Below, piece by piece: positions 17,503 to 28,770 of a stretch of DNA of 64,000 bases. Below the pieces are notes generated by a model. It searched no databases. It saw only the letters and a list, made by a program, of their open reading frames with translations, and was not told the DNA's origin. This DNA comes from Streptomyces ortus (GTDB lineage Bacteria > Actinomycetota > Actinomycetes > Streptomycetales > Streptomycetaceae), in contig NZ_JAIFZO010000002.1 of assembly GCF_026341275.1 (NCBI RefSeq), positions 3,874,118 to 3,938,117 of the forward strand. The letters run 5' to 3'. Position 1 is the first letter of the stretch. Each line of letters opens with the position of its first letter. The position numbers were made by a program, and so were the translations under genes.

Positions 17503-17813
17503 CGTCGTTGGCTCCTCACCGGCAACCGGCGAAGCTCTCGCTCCTCATCTCGCCCCGGCGGGACGGGCTCCGACAGCGGAGCGTGAGCAGTGATCGCTTC
17601 TGAGTCATTCCCAGCGTGCGAGCGGTACTCCATTCGTGCAACCGGAGCGCCGACCCGATGTCGTTGAAACGACAACAGGACGTTGGGTGGCCGCACGTGC
17701 ACCATGAGTGAGGGTGTCGGCCGCAGCAGTCGGCCGGCGCCTCCGCGTGCACGGTCCTTACGCACAACCGGGCGAACCGTGCGCATCCGAGGGAATGGAA
17801 GGTGACCAGTGAG
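17503..17813. promoter_or_regulatory. Divergent control region with a 16-bp palindrome
   Basis: The 311-base gap between the divergent regulator and DUF5133 holds a perfect palindrome TGTCGTT-GA-AACGACA at 17659-17674. I see no convincing -35/-10 pair. The region presumably carries the promoter for DUF5133-glgE-treS-mak-glgB. No ORF in it looks real. Confidence 0.45.
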
Positions 17814-18104
17814 ATGCTGCTGCCTGCCAAAGACGAGGTCGCCAGGCTGCTGGAGCGCTACCGGGCCTGGGAACGCATGATGCTCGCGGCCCCCGCCGAC
17901 CATGGCGCGCGAGGCAATTTCGAGGACACGGGCTACACGCTCTGCGTCCTCATGGGCAAACGCTGCGCACGTGAGGCCGTGCAGGCCGCAGAGCGCTATG
18001 TGTCGGCCACTTCGGCCCGGCGCCGCGAACGGGCCAGGTACGGCCCGCCGATCGGCGCGATTCCAGGGCATTCCGACGGACTCGCGGTGAGCCCCGCGAC
18101 CTAG
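17814..18104 (+). CDS. DUF5133 family small protein
   Basis: A 96-residue protein beginning MLLPAKDEVARLLERYRAW, which is how Streptomyces DUF5133 proteins open; FEDTGYTLCVLMGKR is the second conserved block. It is soluble and helical with no catalytic motif. ATG 17814 is chosen because GGAAGG (17797-17802) lies about 11 bases upstream; GTG 17802 overlaps that site. It ends 69 bases before glgE on the same strand with no visible terminator, so it may lead the glucan operon. Confidence 0.7.
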   Translation: MLLPAKDEVARLLERYRAWERMMLAAPADHGARGNFEDTGYTLCVLMGKRCAREAVQAAERYVSATSARRRERARYGPPIGAIPGHSDGLAVSPAT

Positions 18105-18173
18105 GAACACATGCCCTTCGCCCCGTGGGCGACCACGGACCGGACAAGGACCTCGACGACGGAGATGAATCAC

Positions 18174-20218
18174 ATGACCGAGAACCCGGCCGGCGGCCAC
18201 GTCCCCCCTGTTGGCCGCACGACCGTCGTTCCGATCGGCCGCGTCCCCGTCGTCGATGTCCGTCCGGCCGTCGACCGCGGCAACCGCCCCGCGAAGGCGG
18301 TGGTGGGTGAGACCTTCCAGGTCACCGCCACGCTGTTCGGCGAGGGCCATGACGTGGTCGGCGCGAACGTCGTGCTGCGCGGCCCCGACGGGCGCACCGG
18401 CCCGTGGACTCCCCTGCGGGAACTGGCCCCCGGTACGGACCGCTGGGGCGCCGACGTCACGCCCACGGCCGTGGGCGAGTGGACCTACTGGGTGGAGGCG
18501 TGGTCGGACCCCGTCTCCGCCTGGCGCCGGTCGGCCCGCATAAAGATCCCGGCCGGCCTCGACGTGGGCCTGGTCCTGGAGGAGGGTGCCGCGTTGTACG
18601 AGCGGGCCGCCTCCGGAGTGCCGCACGACGCCGGCCGCGCCGCGGTCCTGACCGCCGCGAACGCCCTGCGCGACGATTCCCGGCCCCCGTCCGCCCGTCT
18701 CGCCGCCGCCCTGACCCCGGACGTGGACGCGGCACTCGCCGACCACCCGCTGCGGGAACGGATCACCCGGTCGGCCGCGCTCCCCCTGTTGGTGGAACGG
18801 GAGCGGGCTCTTTTCGGTTCCTGGTACGAGTTCTTCCCGCGCTCTGAGGGCGCGGAGGTCGAGCCCGGAAAGCCACCGGTCAGCGGTACGTTCAAGACGG
18901 CGGCCCGGCGGCTGCCCGCGATCGCCGCCATGGGTTTCGACGTCGTCTACCTGCCGCCGATCCACCCCATCGGCACGACCTTCCGGAAAGGCCCCAACAA
19001 CAACCTCTCGGCACATCGCGAGGATGTCGGGGTGCCGTGGGCGATCGGCTCACCGGAGGGCGGGCACGACGCCGTCCACCCCGACCTCGGCACGATCGAC
19101 GACTTCGACGCGTTCGTGCGCACCGCGACCGCTCTGAAACTCGAAGTCGCCCTTGATTTCGCCCTCCAGTGCTCCCCGGACCACCCGTGGGTGGAGAAGC
19201 ACCCGGAATGGTTCCAGCACCGGGCGGACGGCACGATCGCATACGCGGAGAACCCGCCGAAGAAGTACCAGGACATCTATCCGATCGCCTTCGACGAGGA
19301 CATGCCGGGCCTGATCGAGGAAACACTCGGCATTCTGCGGTTCTGGATGGGCCACGGGGTGCGGATCTTCCGCGTGGACAATCCGCATACGAAACCGGTC
19401 ATGTTCTGGGAGGAAGTGATCGGGGAGATCAATCGCACCGATCCCGATGTGATCTTCCTGGCCGAGGCGTTCACCCGCCCGGCGATGATGCACACGCTCG
19501 GCGCGATCGGTTTCCAGCAGTCCTACACCTATTTCACCTGGCGCAACACCAAAGAGGAACTCACCGAATACCTCACCGAACTCTCCGGTGACGCCGCCGC
19601 CCACATGCGGCCCAACTTCTTCGTCAACACCCCCGACATCCTCACGGAGTTCCTGCAGCACGGCGGCCGGCCCGCTTTCGAGATCCGGGCCGTACTGGCG
19701 GCGACACTCTCGCCCACCTGGGGGATGTACGCGGGATACGAGCTGTGCGAGAACACCGCGGCGAGGGCCGGCACCGAGGACTATCTCGACTCGGAGAAAT
19801 ACCAGCTCCGGCCACGGGACTGGGAATCAGCCGAACGGGCGGGCACCTCCCTCGCTCCGCTCATCGGTTCGCTGAACAGGATCCGGCGGGCCCACCCCGC
19901 GCTGCGCCGGCTCCGCAACCTCCACTTCCACCGGGCCGACAACGACGCCGTGATCGCGTACAGCAAACGCGAGGGCACCGACACGGTTCTGGTGGTCGTG
20001 AACCTCGACCCCCACCACACCCAGGAAGCCACGGTCTCGTTGGACATGCCACGACTCGGCCTCGACTGGCACGACTCACTCCCGGTGCGCGACGAGCTCT
20101 CCGGCGAGATCTACCCCTGGGGCAGGACCAACTACGTACGCCTGACGCCCGGCGACCGGGCCGCACACGTACTGACCGTCCTGCGACCGTCCTCACCGCC
20201 CACCGGAGGGTCACCCAC

Positions 20219-20222
<4 letters not shown>
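18174..20222 (+). CDS. glgE: Alpha-1,4-glucan:maltose-1-phosphate maltosyltransferase GlgE
   Basis: A 682-residue GH13_3 enzyme that transfers maltosyl units from alpha-maltose-1-phosphate to the non-reducing end of alpha-1,4-glucan. An N-terminal beta-domain (about 20-110), helical insert and LFGSWYEFFPRSEG precede the barrel. RIFRVDNPHTKPVMFW gives nucleophile D402, FLAEAFTRPAMM acid/base E431, and FVNTPDIL D488. The 29- and 86-residue spacings equal those of the characterised S. coelicolor GlgE (D394/E423/D480). GGAG lies 9 bases before ATG 18174. The stop overlaps the treS start (ATGA), implying translational coupling. Confidence 0.96.
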
Positions 20223-21952
<1,730 letters not shown>

Positions 21953-21966
21953 AAGGACGGGTCGAC

Positions 21967-23385
21967 ATGCGCAAGGTCGTAGCACCCCGCCCCAGCGGCC
22001 ACAGTCCTGCCCACCTGCTGACATCGCTCGCCGACCTGCTCCAGGCGTGGCTGCCCGAGCAACGCTGGTTCGCGGGCAGGGGCAGACGGGTCACGGACCT
22101 CTCCCTGCTCTCGGTGACCGAGCTGCATCCGGCGTGCCTGCACCTCCTGGTCGGCACCGGGGACGGTTCCTCGCCGTCCCGGCCCGGGGACTGCTACCAA
22201 CTGCTCCTCGGGGTCGGGGAGGTCCTGCCTCCCCGGCTGGAGCACGCGCGCATCGGACGCGCGAGCCGCGGGCCGCTGGCCGGTCTGACCGTGTACGACG
22301 CCCTCCAGGAACCGCGGTCGGCGGACCTGCTCCTGGAGCGGCTGCGCACGCCGGGCACGGCGGGCCCGCTGCGGTTCGAGCGGGACGCGAAGGTGGCGAT
22401 CCCCGCCGGTCTGACACCGCGTCTCCTCGACGCCGAGCAGTCCAACACCAGCCTGGTGTACGGGGACGCGTACATCCTCAAGATCTTCCGGCGGGTCCGG
22501 CCCGGCATCAACCCGGACCTGGAGGTGCCCTGGGCCCTGGCCCGCCAGGGCTGCACGCGGGTACCGGCCCCCGTGGCGTGGTTCCGTACCTCGGAGCCGC
22601 AGCCCGCGACGCTCGGCGTGCTCCAGCCGTTCCTGCCGGACGCCGTCGACGGCTGGACCCTGGCACTCGGAGCGCTCACCGCGGGCCGGGACTTCCGGGA
22701 CGAGGCGTACGAGCTGGGGCGCGCGACCGCCGAGGTGCACCTCGCGCTGGCCGCCGCGTTCGCCCTCGGCGCGCCGACCGCGGACGGGAACGGACGACTC
22801 GCGGCGGCCATGATCGAGCGCCTGGACACGACGAGCCGTTCGGTGCCGCAGCTGCTGCCGTACGTGGCCGGGCTGCGGGGCGCCTTCGACGAGCTGGCCG
22901 CCCTCGACTCGGGTCGTCCGGTGCAGCGGATCCACGGCGATCTGCACCTCGGTCAGGTGCTGTGGTCCAAGGAACGCTGGTCCGTCATCGACTTCGAGGG
23001 CGAGCCGGCCCGGCCCATCGCCGAACGCCGGCAGCCGCAGTCCCCCGTACGCGATGTCGCGGGCATGCTGCGGTCCTTCGACTACGCCGCCCGCAGCCGC
23101 CGTCCGTGGCGTCCGGAGTGGGCACTCCGCTGCCGTGACGCCTACTGCGCCGGTTACGCCGTACAGGCGCGGTGGGATCCGCGTGCGCAGCGCGAGCTGC
23201 TGCGGGCGCACGAGACCGACCGGGCCGTGTACGAGGCCCTGTACGAGGCACGGCACCGGCCCGACTGGCTGCCCGTGCCGATGGCGGCGATCGCCCGGCT
23301 CGCCGAGCACGCCCCGTCCCCGTCCGGCGGTCCGCACACGCCGGTCCCTTCCTTCCATTCCTTCCACAGCGCTCAAGGAGGCTGA
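21967..23385 (+). CDS. mak: Maltokinase (Pep2-type)
   Basis: A 472-residue kinase that phosphorylates maltose to maltose-1-phosphate, the GlgE donor. The N-terminal cap has LLQAWLPEQRWFAGRGRRV, the Mak/Pep2 signature. LLDAEQSNTSLVYGDAYILKIFRR corresponds to the nucleotide-binding lobe with its Lys. HGDLHLGQ (D325) is the catalytic loop and VIDFEGEP (D342) the metal-binding DFE, as in aminoglycoside-kinase-like folds. It starts 14 bases after treS and ends 5 bases before glgB, so all four pathway genes sit in one transcriptional unit. Codon usage returns to the normal G-rich pattern here. Confidence 0.94.
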   Translation: MRKVVAPRPSGHSPAHLLTSLADLLQAWLPEQRWFAGRGRRVTDLSLLSVTELHPACLHLLVGTGDGSSPSRPGDCYQLLLGVGEVLPPRLEHARIGRASRGPLAGLTVYDALQEPRSADLLLERLRTPGTAGPLRFERDAKVAIPAGLTPRLLDAEQSNTSLVYGDAYILKIFRRVRPGINPDLEVPWALARQGCTRVPAPVAWFRTSEPQPATLGVLQPFLPDAVDGWTLALGALTAGRDFRDEAYELGRATAEVHLALAAAFALGAPTADGNGRLAAAMIERLDTTSRSVPQLLPYVAGLRGAFDELAALDSGRPVQRIHGDLHLGQVLWSKERWSVIDFEGEPARPIAERRQPQSPVRDVAGMLRSFDYAARSRRPWRPEWALRCRDAYCAGYAVQARWDPRAQRELLRAHETDRAVYEALYEARHRPDWLPVPMAAIARLAEHAPSPSGGPHTPVPSFHSFHSAQGG

Positions 23386-23390
23386 AAACC

Positions 23391-25676
23391 GTGGCAGCCC
23401 GCGATATCTCCGTACCCCTGACCCCGCCGCAGTCCGAGGACGTCCGGCCCGTCGAGGCCGGTCCGTGCGAACCGGGGCCGGGGGGACCCGGCGGGCGACC
23501 GCCGGTGTCCTCGATGGAGGTGGCGGACCGGGAGCGGCTGCTGTCGGGGACCCATCACGATCCGCACGCGCTGCTCGGGGCGCATCCGGTGGCGGAGGGT
23601 GTCATGGTCCGCGCGCTGCGGCCGTTCGCCGAGTCCGTGGCGGTGGCGCTGCCGGACGGGCTGCGGATGCTGCTGGACAGCGAGGGCGGTGGTCTGTTCT
23701 CCGGGGTGCTGCCCCTCGACGCGGTTCCCGAGTACACGTTGGTGGTCAGATACGCGGGCGGTGTCGAGCTGGAGGTGGAGGATCCGTACCGCTTCCTGCC
23801 CGCGCTCGGTGAGCTGGATCTGCATCTCGTGCGCGAGGGCCGGCACGAGCAGCTGTGGCGGGCCCTCGGCGCCGAGCCGATGGAGCACCAGGGTGTGGCG
23901 GGGACCCGCTTCACGGTGTGGGCGCCGAACGCGCAAGGGGTGCGGGTCGCCGGTGACTTCACGTTCTGGGACGGCACGCAGTTCCCGATGCGCTCGCTGG
24001 GCGCGGCCGGGGTGTGGGAGCTGTTCCTGCCCGGTGTCGGTGAGGGTGCGCGGTACAAGTTCGAGATCACGTCCCGGCACGGCGACCGGTTCCTGAAGGC
24101 GGACCCGATGGCCCGCCGCGCCGAGGTACCGCCGGACACGGCGTCCGTCGTCACCGCCTCGCACTACGAGTGGAACGACGGGCGGTGGATGGAGCAGCGC
24201 GGTGACACTCCGGTGCACGAGGCGCCGTTCTCCGTGTACGAGGTCCATCTCGCTTCCTGGCGACCGGGCCTGACGTATCGTCAGCTGGCGGAGGAGCTGC
24301 CCGCGTACGTCAACGACCTCGGTTTCACCCATGTCGAGCTGATGCCGGTCGCCGAGCATCCCTTCGGCGGCTCGTGGGGCTACCAGGTCACCGGTTTCTA
24401 CGCGCCCACCTCACGGCTCGGCACCCCGGACGACTTCAGGTACCTCGTCGACGCGCTGCACCGGGCCGGTATCGGCGTGATCATGGACTGGGTGCCCGCG
24501 CACTTCCCGAAGGACGACTGGGCGCTCGGCCGCTTCGACGGGGAGCCGCTGTACGAGCCCGGGGACGACCGGCGGGCCGAGCACCCGGACTGGGGCACGT
24601 ACGAGTTCGACTACGGCCGTGTGGAGGTGCGCAACTTCCTCGTCGCCAACGCCGTGTACTGGTGCGAGGAGTTCCACATCGACGGGCTGCGCGTCGACGC
24701 GGTGGCCTCCATGCTCTACCTCGACTACTCCCGTGACTCCGGTCAGTGGACGCCGAACGTCTTCGGCGGCCGGGAGGACCTCGACGCGATGGCCTTCCTC
24801 CAGGAGATGAACGCGACGCTGTACCGGCGGGTGCCGGGGATCGTGACCATCGCGGAGGAGTCGACCGCCTGGAACGGCGTGACCCGGCCGACCAGCGACG
24901 GCGGCCTCGGCTTCGGGCTGAAGTGGAACATGGGCTGGATGCACGACTCGCTGGAGTACATCAAGCACGAGCCCGTGCACCGCAAGTACCACCACGACGA
25001 GATGACGTTCTCGATGGTGTACGCGTACAGCGAGAACTACGTCCTGCCGATCTCGCACGACGAGGTCGTGCACGGCAAGCAGGCGCTGGTGTCGAAGATG
25101 CCCGGCGACTGGTGGCAGCGGCGCGCCACCCACCGCGCCTACCTGGGCTTCATGTGGGCCCATCCCGGCAAGCAACTGCTCTTCATGGGGCAGGAGTTCG
25201 CCCAGGGCGCCGAGTGGTCCGAGGCGCACGGGCCCGACTGGGGCCTGCTGGATCCCGGGTACGGGGCGGAGGCCGACCACCGGGGCGTACGTGACCTCGT
25301 GCGCGAGCTGAACCGTCAGTACCTGGCGGCCGGTGCGCTCTGGGAGCGGGACACCGATCCCGCCGGGTTCGCGTGGGTCGACGGTGGTGCGGCGGAGGAC
25401 AACGTCTTCGCGTTCCTGCGCTTCGCGGCGGACGGGGCGCCGCTGCTCGCGGTCTCCAACTTCTCGCCGGTGGTGCGGGACGAGTATCGGCTCGGGGTGC
25501 CTGATGACGTGCCTGTCTGGGGGGAGGTTCTGAATACGGACGCGGGGCGGTATGGCGGGGGTGGTGTCTCCAACGCCGGTCCCGTGAAGCCGGAGGCGGT
25601 GGCGTGGCACGGTCGCGCGGCCAGCATCCGTCTGACCCTCCCGCCGCTCGCGACGATCTGGCTGCGTCCGGCGTAG
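23391..25676 (+). CDS. glgB: 1,4-alpha-glucan branching enzyme GlgB
   Basis: A 761-residue GH13_9 enzyme introducing alpha-1,6 branches into glucan. It has an N-terminal extension, a GlgB N-domain (HDPHALLGAHPV), then a CBM48 (GTRFTVWAPNAQGVRVAGDF). Barrel motifs are DWVPAHFPKDDWALGRFDG, GLRVDAVASMLYLD (nucleophile D436), TIAEEST (acid/base E489) and PISHDEVVHGK (D557). GTG 23391 is chosen because AAGGAGG (23375-23381), overlapping the end of mak, sits at normal spacing. It acts last in the GlgE pathway. A Streptomyces intergenic repeat and hairpins follow. Confidence 0.95.
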   Translation: MAARDISVPLTPPQSEDVRPVEAGPCEPGPGGPGGRPPVSSMEVADRERLLSGTHHDPHALLGAHPVAEGVMVRALRPFAESVAVALPDGLRMLLDSEGGGLFSGVLPLDAVPEYTLVVRYAGGVELEVEDPYRFLPALGELDLHLVREGRHEQLWRALGAEPMEHQGVAGTRFTVWAPNAQGVRVAGDFTFWDGTQFPMRSLGAAGVWELFLPGVGEGARYKFEITSRHGDRFLKADPMARRAEVPPDTASVVTASHYEWNDGRWMEQRGDTPVHEAPFSVYEVHLASWRPGLTYRQLAEELPAYVNDLGFTHVELMPVAEHPFGGSWGYQVTGFYAPTSRLGTPDDFRYLVDALHRAGIGVIMDWVPAHFPKDDWALGRFDGEPLYEPGDDRRAEHPDWGTYEFDYGRVEVRNFLVANAVYWCEEFHIDGLRVDAVASMLYLDYSRDSGQWTPNVFGGREDLDAMAFLQEMNATLYRRVPGIVTIAEESTAWNGVTRPTSDGGLGFGLKWNMGWMHDSLEYIKHEPVHRKYHHDEMTFSMVYAYSENYVLPISHDEVVHGKQALVSKMPGDWWQRRATHRAYLGFMWAHPGKQLLFMGQEFAQGAEWSEAHGPDWGLLDPGYGAEADHRGVRDLVRELNRQYLAAGALWERDTDPAGFAWVDGGAAEDNVFAFLRFAADGAPLLAVSNFSPVVRDEYRLGVPDDVPVWGEVLNTDAGRYGGGGVSNAGPVKPEAVAWHGRAASIRLTLPPLATIWLRPA

Positions 25677-25689
25677 GCCCCGATTCCTT

Positions 25690-25812
25690 CGCCCCCGCCG
25701 CCCCTACCCGTTCCCGACAACGGCTCAGGGGCTCCGCCCCCGAACCCCCGCTCCTCAAACGCCGGAGGGGCTGAATCACCCAGGGGCGCGGGGAACTGCG
25801 CGACCAGCCCCA
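25690..25812. repeat. Streptomyces interspersed intergenic repeat with hairpins after glgB
   Basis: Contains GGGGCTCCGCCCC (a short perfect stem), an AAACGCCGGAGGGG block and the 22-bp core CCAGGGGCGCGGGGAACTGC + GC at 25780-25801. The same core recurs at 63541-63562. The element lies between glgB and the next start at 25884 and probably terminates the glgE operon. Confidence 0.7.
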
Positions 25813-25883
25813 CCGCGCCCGCGGGCTCAGGTCGTTGCTACGGTCGCCGCTTCCGGCAATGAACCCGCGCAGATTGGACTCCC

Positions 25884-26786
25884 GTGGCCGACAACGTCTC
25901 CTCCTGGCCCCACTCCCCCGTCAAGGTCGGCCTGGTCGGCGCCGGTCCCTGGGCGCGTGGCGTGCACGCGCCCGTACTCGCCGCCGGGCCCGAGACGGAG
26001 CTGACGGCGGTGTGGGCGCGGCGTCCCGTAGCGGCGCAGGAGACCGCCGAGCCGTACGGAGCCGTCGCCGTGGCGCGTTTCGAGGAGCTGCTCGACCGGT
26101 GCGAGGCGGTGGCCTTCGCGGTGCCGCCGGACATTCAGGCGGACCTCGCCGCGCGGGCGGCCAAGGCGGGCAAGGCCCTGCTGCTGGAGAAGCCGATCGG
26201 CCTCGACGTACCGTCCGCGCGGCGGCTCGTCGACGCGATCGACGAGGCGGGTGTCGTCTCGCAGGTGGTCCTGACCAACCGCTATCACCCCGTCGCGCAG
26301 GAGTTCATACGGGCCGCGCGGGACATCGAGGTGTCGGGCGCCCGCTCGGCCGGGCTGAGCGGCGCCTTCCTCGGCGGTGACTTCGCGACCCCCTGGCGTC
26401 TTGAGCACGGTGCGCTGCTGGATATCGGGCCCCACATCCTCGACCTGCTGGACGCCGCCGTCGGCCCCGTCGTGCGGGTCCGCGGCACCGGCGATCCGCG
26501 TCGGTGGGTGGAGCTCACCTGCGAGCACGAGAGCGGCGCGGTCAGCCAGGCCTCACTGTCCGGTTCGGTCGCCGTGGACCCCGGGATCATGCGGGTCGAG
26601 CTGTTCGGCCCCCGCTCCGGCCTTGTGTACGACAACGCGGACCTCGACCACGACGAGTGCTGGCCGGTCCTGCGCCAGGCCTTCGCCTCGGCGGTGCGCA
26701 CGGGGGTGTCCGGCGAGCTGGACGCCCGCCGCGGCCTGTACCTCCAGGAACTGATCGCGCAGGCCGCGGCGGGCGTCCAGGGCTAG
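25884..26786 (+). CDS. Gfo/Idh/MocA family NAD(P)-dependent oxidoreductase
   Basis: A 300-residue cytoplasmic enzyme with a Rossmann N-terminus (VKVGLVGAGPWARGVHAPVL) and the family motif LLLEKPIGLD (catalytic-lysine EKP, about residue 100). TNRYHPVAQEFI and WRLEHGALLDIGPHILDLLDAAVG (the conserved G-D-x-G-x-H-x-x-D histidine region) follow. Members oxidise or reduce sugars, inositols or related alcohols; the substrate is not evident. GTG 25884 is the start. It is separated from glgB by a repeat and is probably its own unit, ending 26 bases from a convergent DUF4180 gene. Confidence 0.88.
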   Translation: MADNVSSWPHSPVKVGLVGAGPWARGVHAPVLAAGPETELTAVWARRPVAAQETAEPYGAVAVARFEELLDRCEAVAFAVPPDIQADLAARAAKAGKALLLEKPIGLDVPSARRLVDAIDEAGVVSQVVLTNRYHPVAQEFIRAARDIEVSGARSAGLSGAFLGGDFATPWRLEHGALLDIGPHILDLLDAAVGPVVRVRGTGDPRRWVELTCEHESGAVSQASLSGSVAVDPGIMRVELFGPRSGLVYDNADLDHDECWPVLRQAFASAVRTGVSGELDARRGLYLQELIAQAAAGVQG

Positions 26787-26812
26787 GGTCCCCCCCCGGG
26801 GGCCTCAGCCCC

Positions 26813-27175
26813 TCAGCCCTTCAGCCGCTCGTCCAGCTCGTCCGCGTCGGCGACGAACCACGTCTGCCGCCCCCGGTTGCACTCCCGCACGAAGTCGCGC
26901 AGCGCGGAACTGTCGGCCGTGTGAGGGGAGATGTCCCCCACGACCACGAGTCCGAGGCGGTAGTTCGCGAACTTCTGGACGATGTCCCCGGCGACGCGCG
27001 TGCTGAGCCGGAAGAACGTCTCGTCCAGCCGCTCGGCCGGGACGACGGCCCACCGCGCGCCCTGGTAGGAGGCCTCACCGATGACGTCCAGGGCGTCCCT
27101 CTCGCTACCGATGGGCTCGCCCTCGGCGGCGCAGAAGAAGAGGGGCACGTCATGGATCGTCCGCAAGGCGTTCAT
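26813..27175 (-). CDS. DUF4180 domain-containing protein
   Basis: A 120-residue soluble protein. Features recalled for DUF4180 are ERDALDVIGEASYQGARWAVVPAERLDETFFRLSTRVAGDIVQKFANYRLGLVVVGDIS and a C-terminal FVRECNRGRQTWFVADADELDERL. The fold resembles SpoIIAA/STAS-like small domains that read as alternating strands and helices; no biochemical role is known. The ATG at 27175 has no strong ribosome site. It lies downstream of, and parallel to, the MFS gene. Confidence 0.75.
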   Translation of the reverse strand: MNALRTIHDVPLFFCAAEGEPIGSERDALDVIGEASYQGARWAVVPAERLDETFFRLSTRVAGDIVQKFANYRLGLVVVGDISPHTADSSALRDFVRECNRGRQTWFVADADELDERLKG

Positions 27176-27232
27176 GAACGGTGAGGCTAGTTCGCCGCGC
27201 GCACGGAAGCGACGTAATTCGTTGGCGGTGCC

Positions 27233-28627
27233 TCAGGTGCTGGCGCTGTAGCGGCGCAGCGCGGGCATGGTCGCCGCCAGGACCAGCATGGAGACGACGA
27301 CTAGCAGGCCGCCGCCCGCGACCGCCGTACGGGCACCCAGCGCCGATCCGGCCGTGCCGTGCAGCACGTCGGCCAGTCGTGGGCCGCCCGCGACGACGAC
27401 CGTGAAGACGCCCTGCATCCGGCCCCGGAGTTCGTCGGTGACGGCCGAGAGGAGGATGGCGCCGCGGAAGACCATGGAGACCATGTCGGCGACTCCGGCG
27501 GCGGCGAGGAACGCCACGGCCACCCAGAGGTTGGCGCTCAGCCCGAACCCGGTGATGGCCAGTCCCCACGCGACCACCGCGACGATGACCATGAGGCCGT
27601 GCCGGCGCGCCCGCGAGAAGGTGCCCGACATGAGTCCGCCGAGCACCGCGCCGATGGGGACCGCAGCGAAGAGCAGGCCGAGCGCCAGGCCCTCGCCGTA
27701 CGGCGCGTACGTCTGTGCGGCGAGCTGGGGGAAGAGCGCGCGGGGCATGCCGAACACCATCGCGATGATGTCGGCGAGGAAGGACAGCAGCAGCACCTGG
27801 TTGAGCGAGATGTAGCGGAAGCCCTCCGCGATGCCCTTCAGCCCCGCCCGGCCGGCCGCCGCCGTGGCGGTGGCCAGGGGCGGCAGCGCGGGCAGCCGGT
27901 AGACGGCCCACACCGTGGCGCACAGGGCCACGGCGTCGATCAGGTAGAGCTCGGGCAGGCCCACGACGGGTATGAGCGCTCCGGCGAGCAGCGGTCCCGC
28001 TACCAGGCCGGTCTGCATGACGGTCGAGCCGAGCGCGTTCGCCGCGGCCAGCTCCTCCTTCGGTACGAGCCGGGCGATGGACGCCTGCCGGGCCGGGGAG
28101 TTGAGGCCGAAGAACGCCTGCTGGACGGCGAGGAGCACCATCAGGACGGCCACCGAGCCGAGTCCGGTGACGGCCTGGATCCAGAAGAGCAGGGAGGTGA
28201 CGGCGATGCCGGTGTTGGTGACGAGGAGGAGCTTGCGCCGGTCCACGGTGTCCGCGATCGCCCCGCCCCAGAGCGCGAAGACCACGAGGGGCAGCAGTCC
28301 CGCGAAGCTGGCGTAGCCGACCCAGGCGGAGGATCCGGTGATGTCGTAGATCTGCTTGGGTACGGCGACGGCGGTGAGCTGGCTGCCCACGGCGGTGACG
28401 ATGGTCGAGGACCACAGGCGGCGGTACGCGGGGCGGCGCAGCGGCCGGGTGTCCATGGCCCAGCGGCGCCACCCGTTGCGCGGTCCGTTCCCGTCCCTCT
28501 CCCCGTCGCCGGGATCCGCGGGGCGGGAGGGTCCCCCGGTCCCGGTCCCGGTCCCGGCCTCGGTTCCGGTCTCGGTCCGGGGTTCCGCACTGTCGTCCGC
28601 ACTGCCCCTGCTGGTGTCCACACCCAT
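27233..28627 (-). CDS. MFS transporter (multidrug-efflux-like)
   Basis: A 464-residue membrane protein with about 12 hydrophobic segments. RPLRRPAYRRLWSSTIVTAVGSQLTAVAVPKQIYD opens it; ALWGGAIADTVDRRKLLLVTN is the MFS motif-A loop (GxxaDxxxRR) after TM2. It resembles the enterobactin-exporter/MFS_3 group that exports small molecules or siderophores. An in-frame ATG at 28645 would add six residues; neither start has a strong site. The N-terminal 55 residues are Thr/Gly/Glu low complexity encoded by degenerate CCCGGT hexamers, and a pure CGGAGA array lies in the promoter region. tetR lies upstream on the same strand and may control it. Confidence 0.85.
   Translation of the reverse strand: MGVDTSRGSADDSAEPRTETGTEAGTGTGTGGPSRPADPGDGERDGNGPRNGWRRWAMDTRPLRRPAYRRLWSSTIVTAVGSQLTAVAVPKQIYDITGSSAWVGYASFAGLLPLVVFALWGGAIADTVDRRKLLLVTNTGIAVTSLLFWIQAVTGLGSVAVLMVLLAVQQAFFGLNSPARQASIARLVPKEELAAANALGSTVMQTGLVAGPLLAGALIPVVGLPELYLIDAVALCATVWAVYRLPALPPLATATAAAGRAGLKGIAEGFRYISLNQVLLLSFLADIIAMVFGMPRALFPQLAAQTYAPYGEGLALGLLFAAVPIGAVLGGLMSGTFSRARRHGLMVIVAVVAWGLAITGFGLSANLWVAVAFLAAAGVADMVSMVFRGAILLSAVTDELRGRMQGVFTVVVAGGPRLADVLHGTAGSALGARTAVAGGGLLVVVSMLVLAATMPALRRYSAST
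28535..28576. repeat. Degenerate CCCGGT hexamer array inside the MFS N-terminus
   Basis: Seven consecutive hexamers (three perfect CCCGGT, then CCCGGC, CTCGGT, TCCGGT, CTCGGT) encode a Thr-Gly/Thr-Glu stretch before the first membrane helix. Hexamer changes would keep frame. Confidence 0.85.
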
Positions 28628-28716
28628 CCTGATTGCTAGATACATCTTTCGATCAGGGGTTCACTATCGCCGATGCGGTGCGATCTTCGCGCGGTGGGTC
28701 GGTCCGTGGACGGGGA

Positions 28717-28752
28717 CGGAGACGGAGACGGAGACGGAGACGGAGACGGAGA
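28717..28752. repeat. (CGGAGA)6 simple-sequence repeat between tetR and the MFS gene
   Basis: Six perfect CGGAGA units flanked by CGGGGA and CGGCCG. It begins 18 bases past the tetR stop and lies about 90 bases upstream of the MFS start, so copy-number changes could alter promoter spacing. Confidence 0.9.
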
Positions 28753-28770
28753 CGGCCGGAGGGTGTCCGG

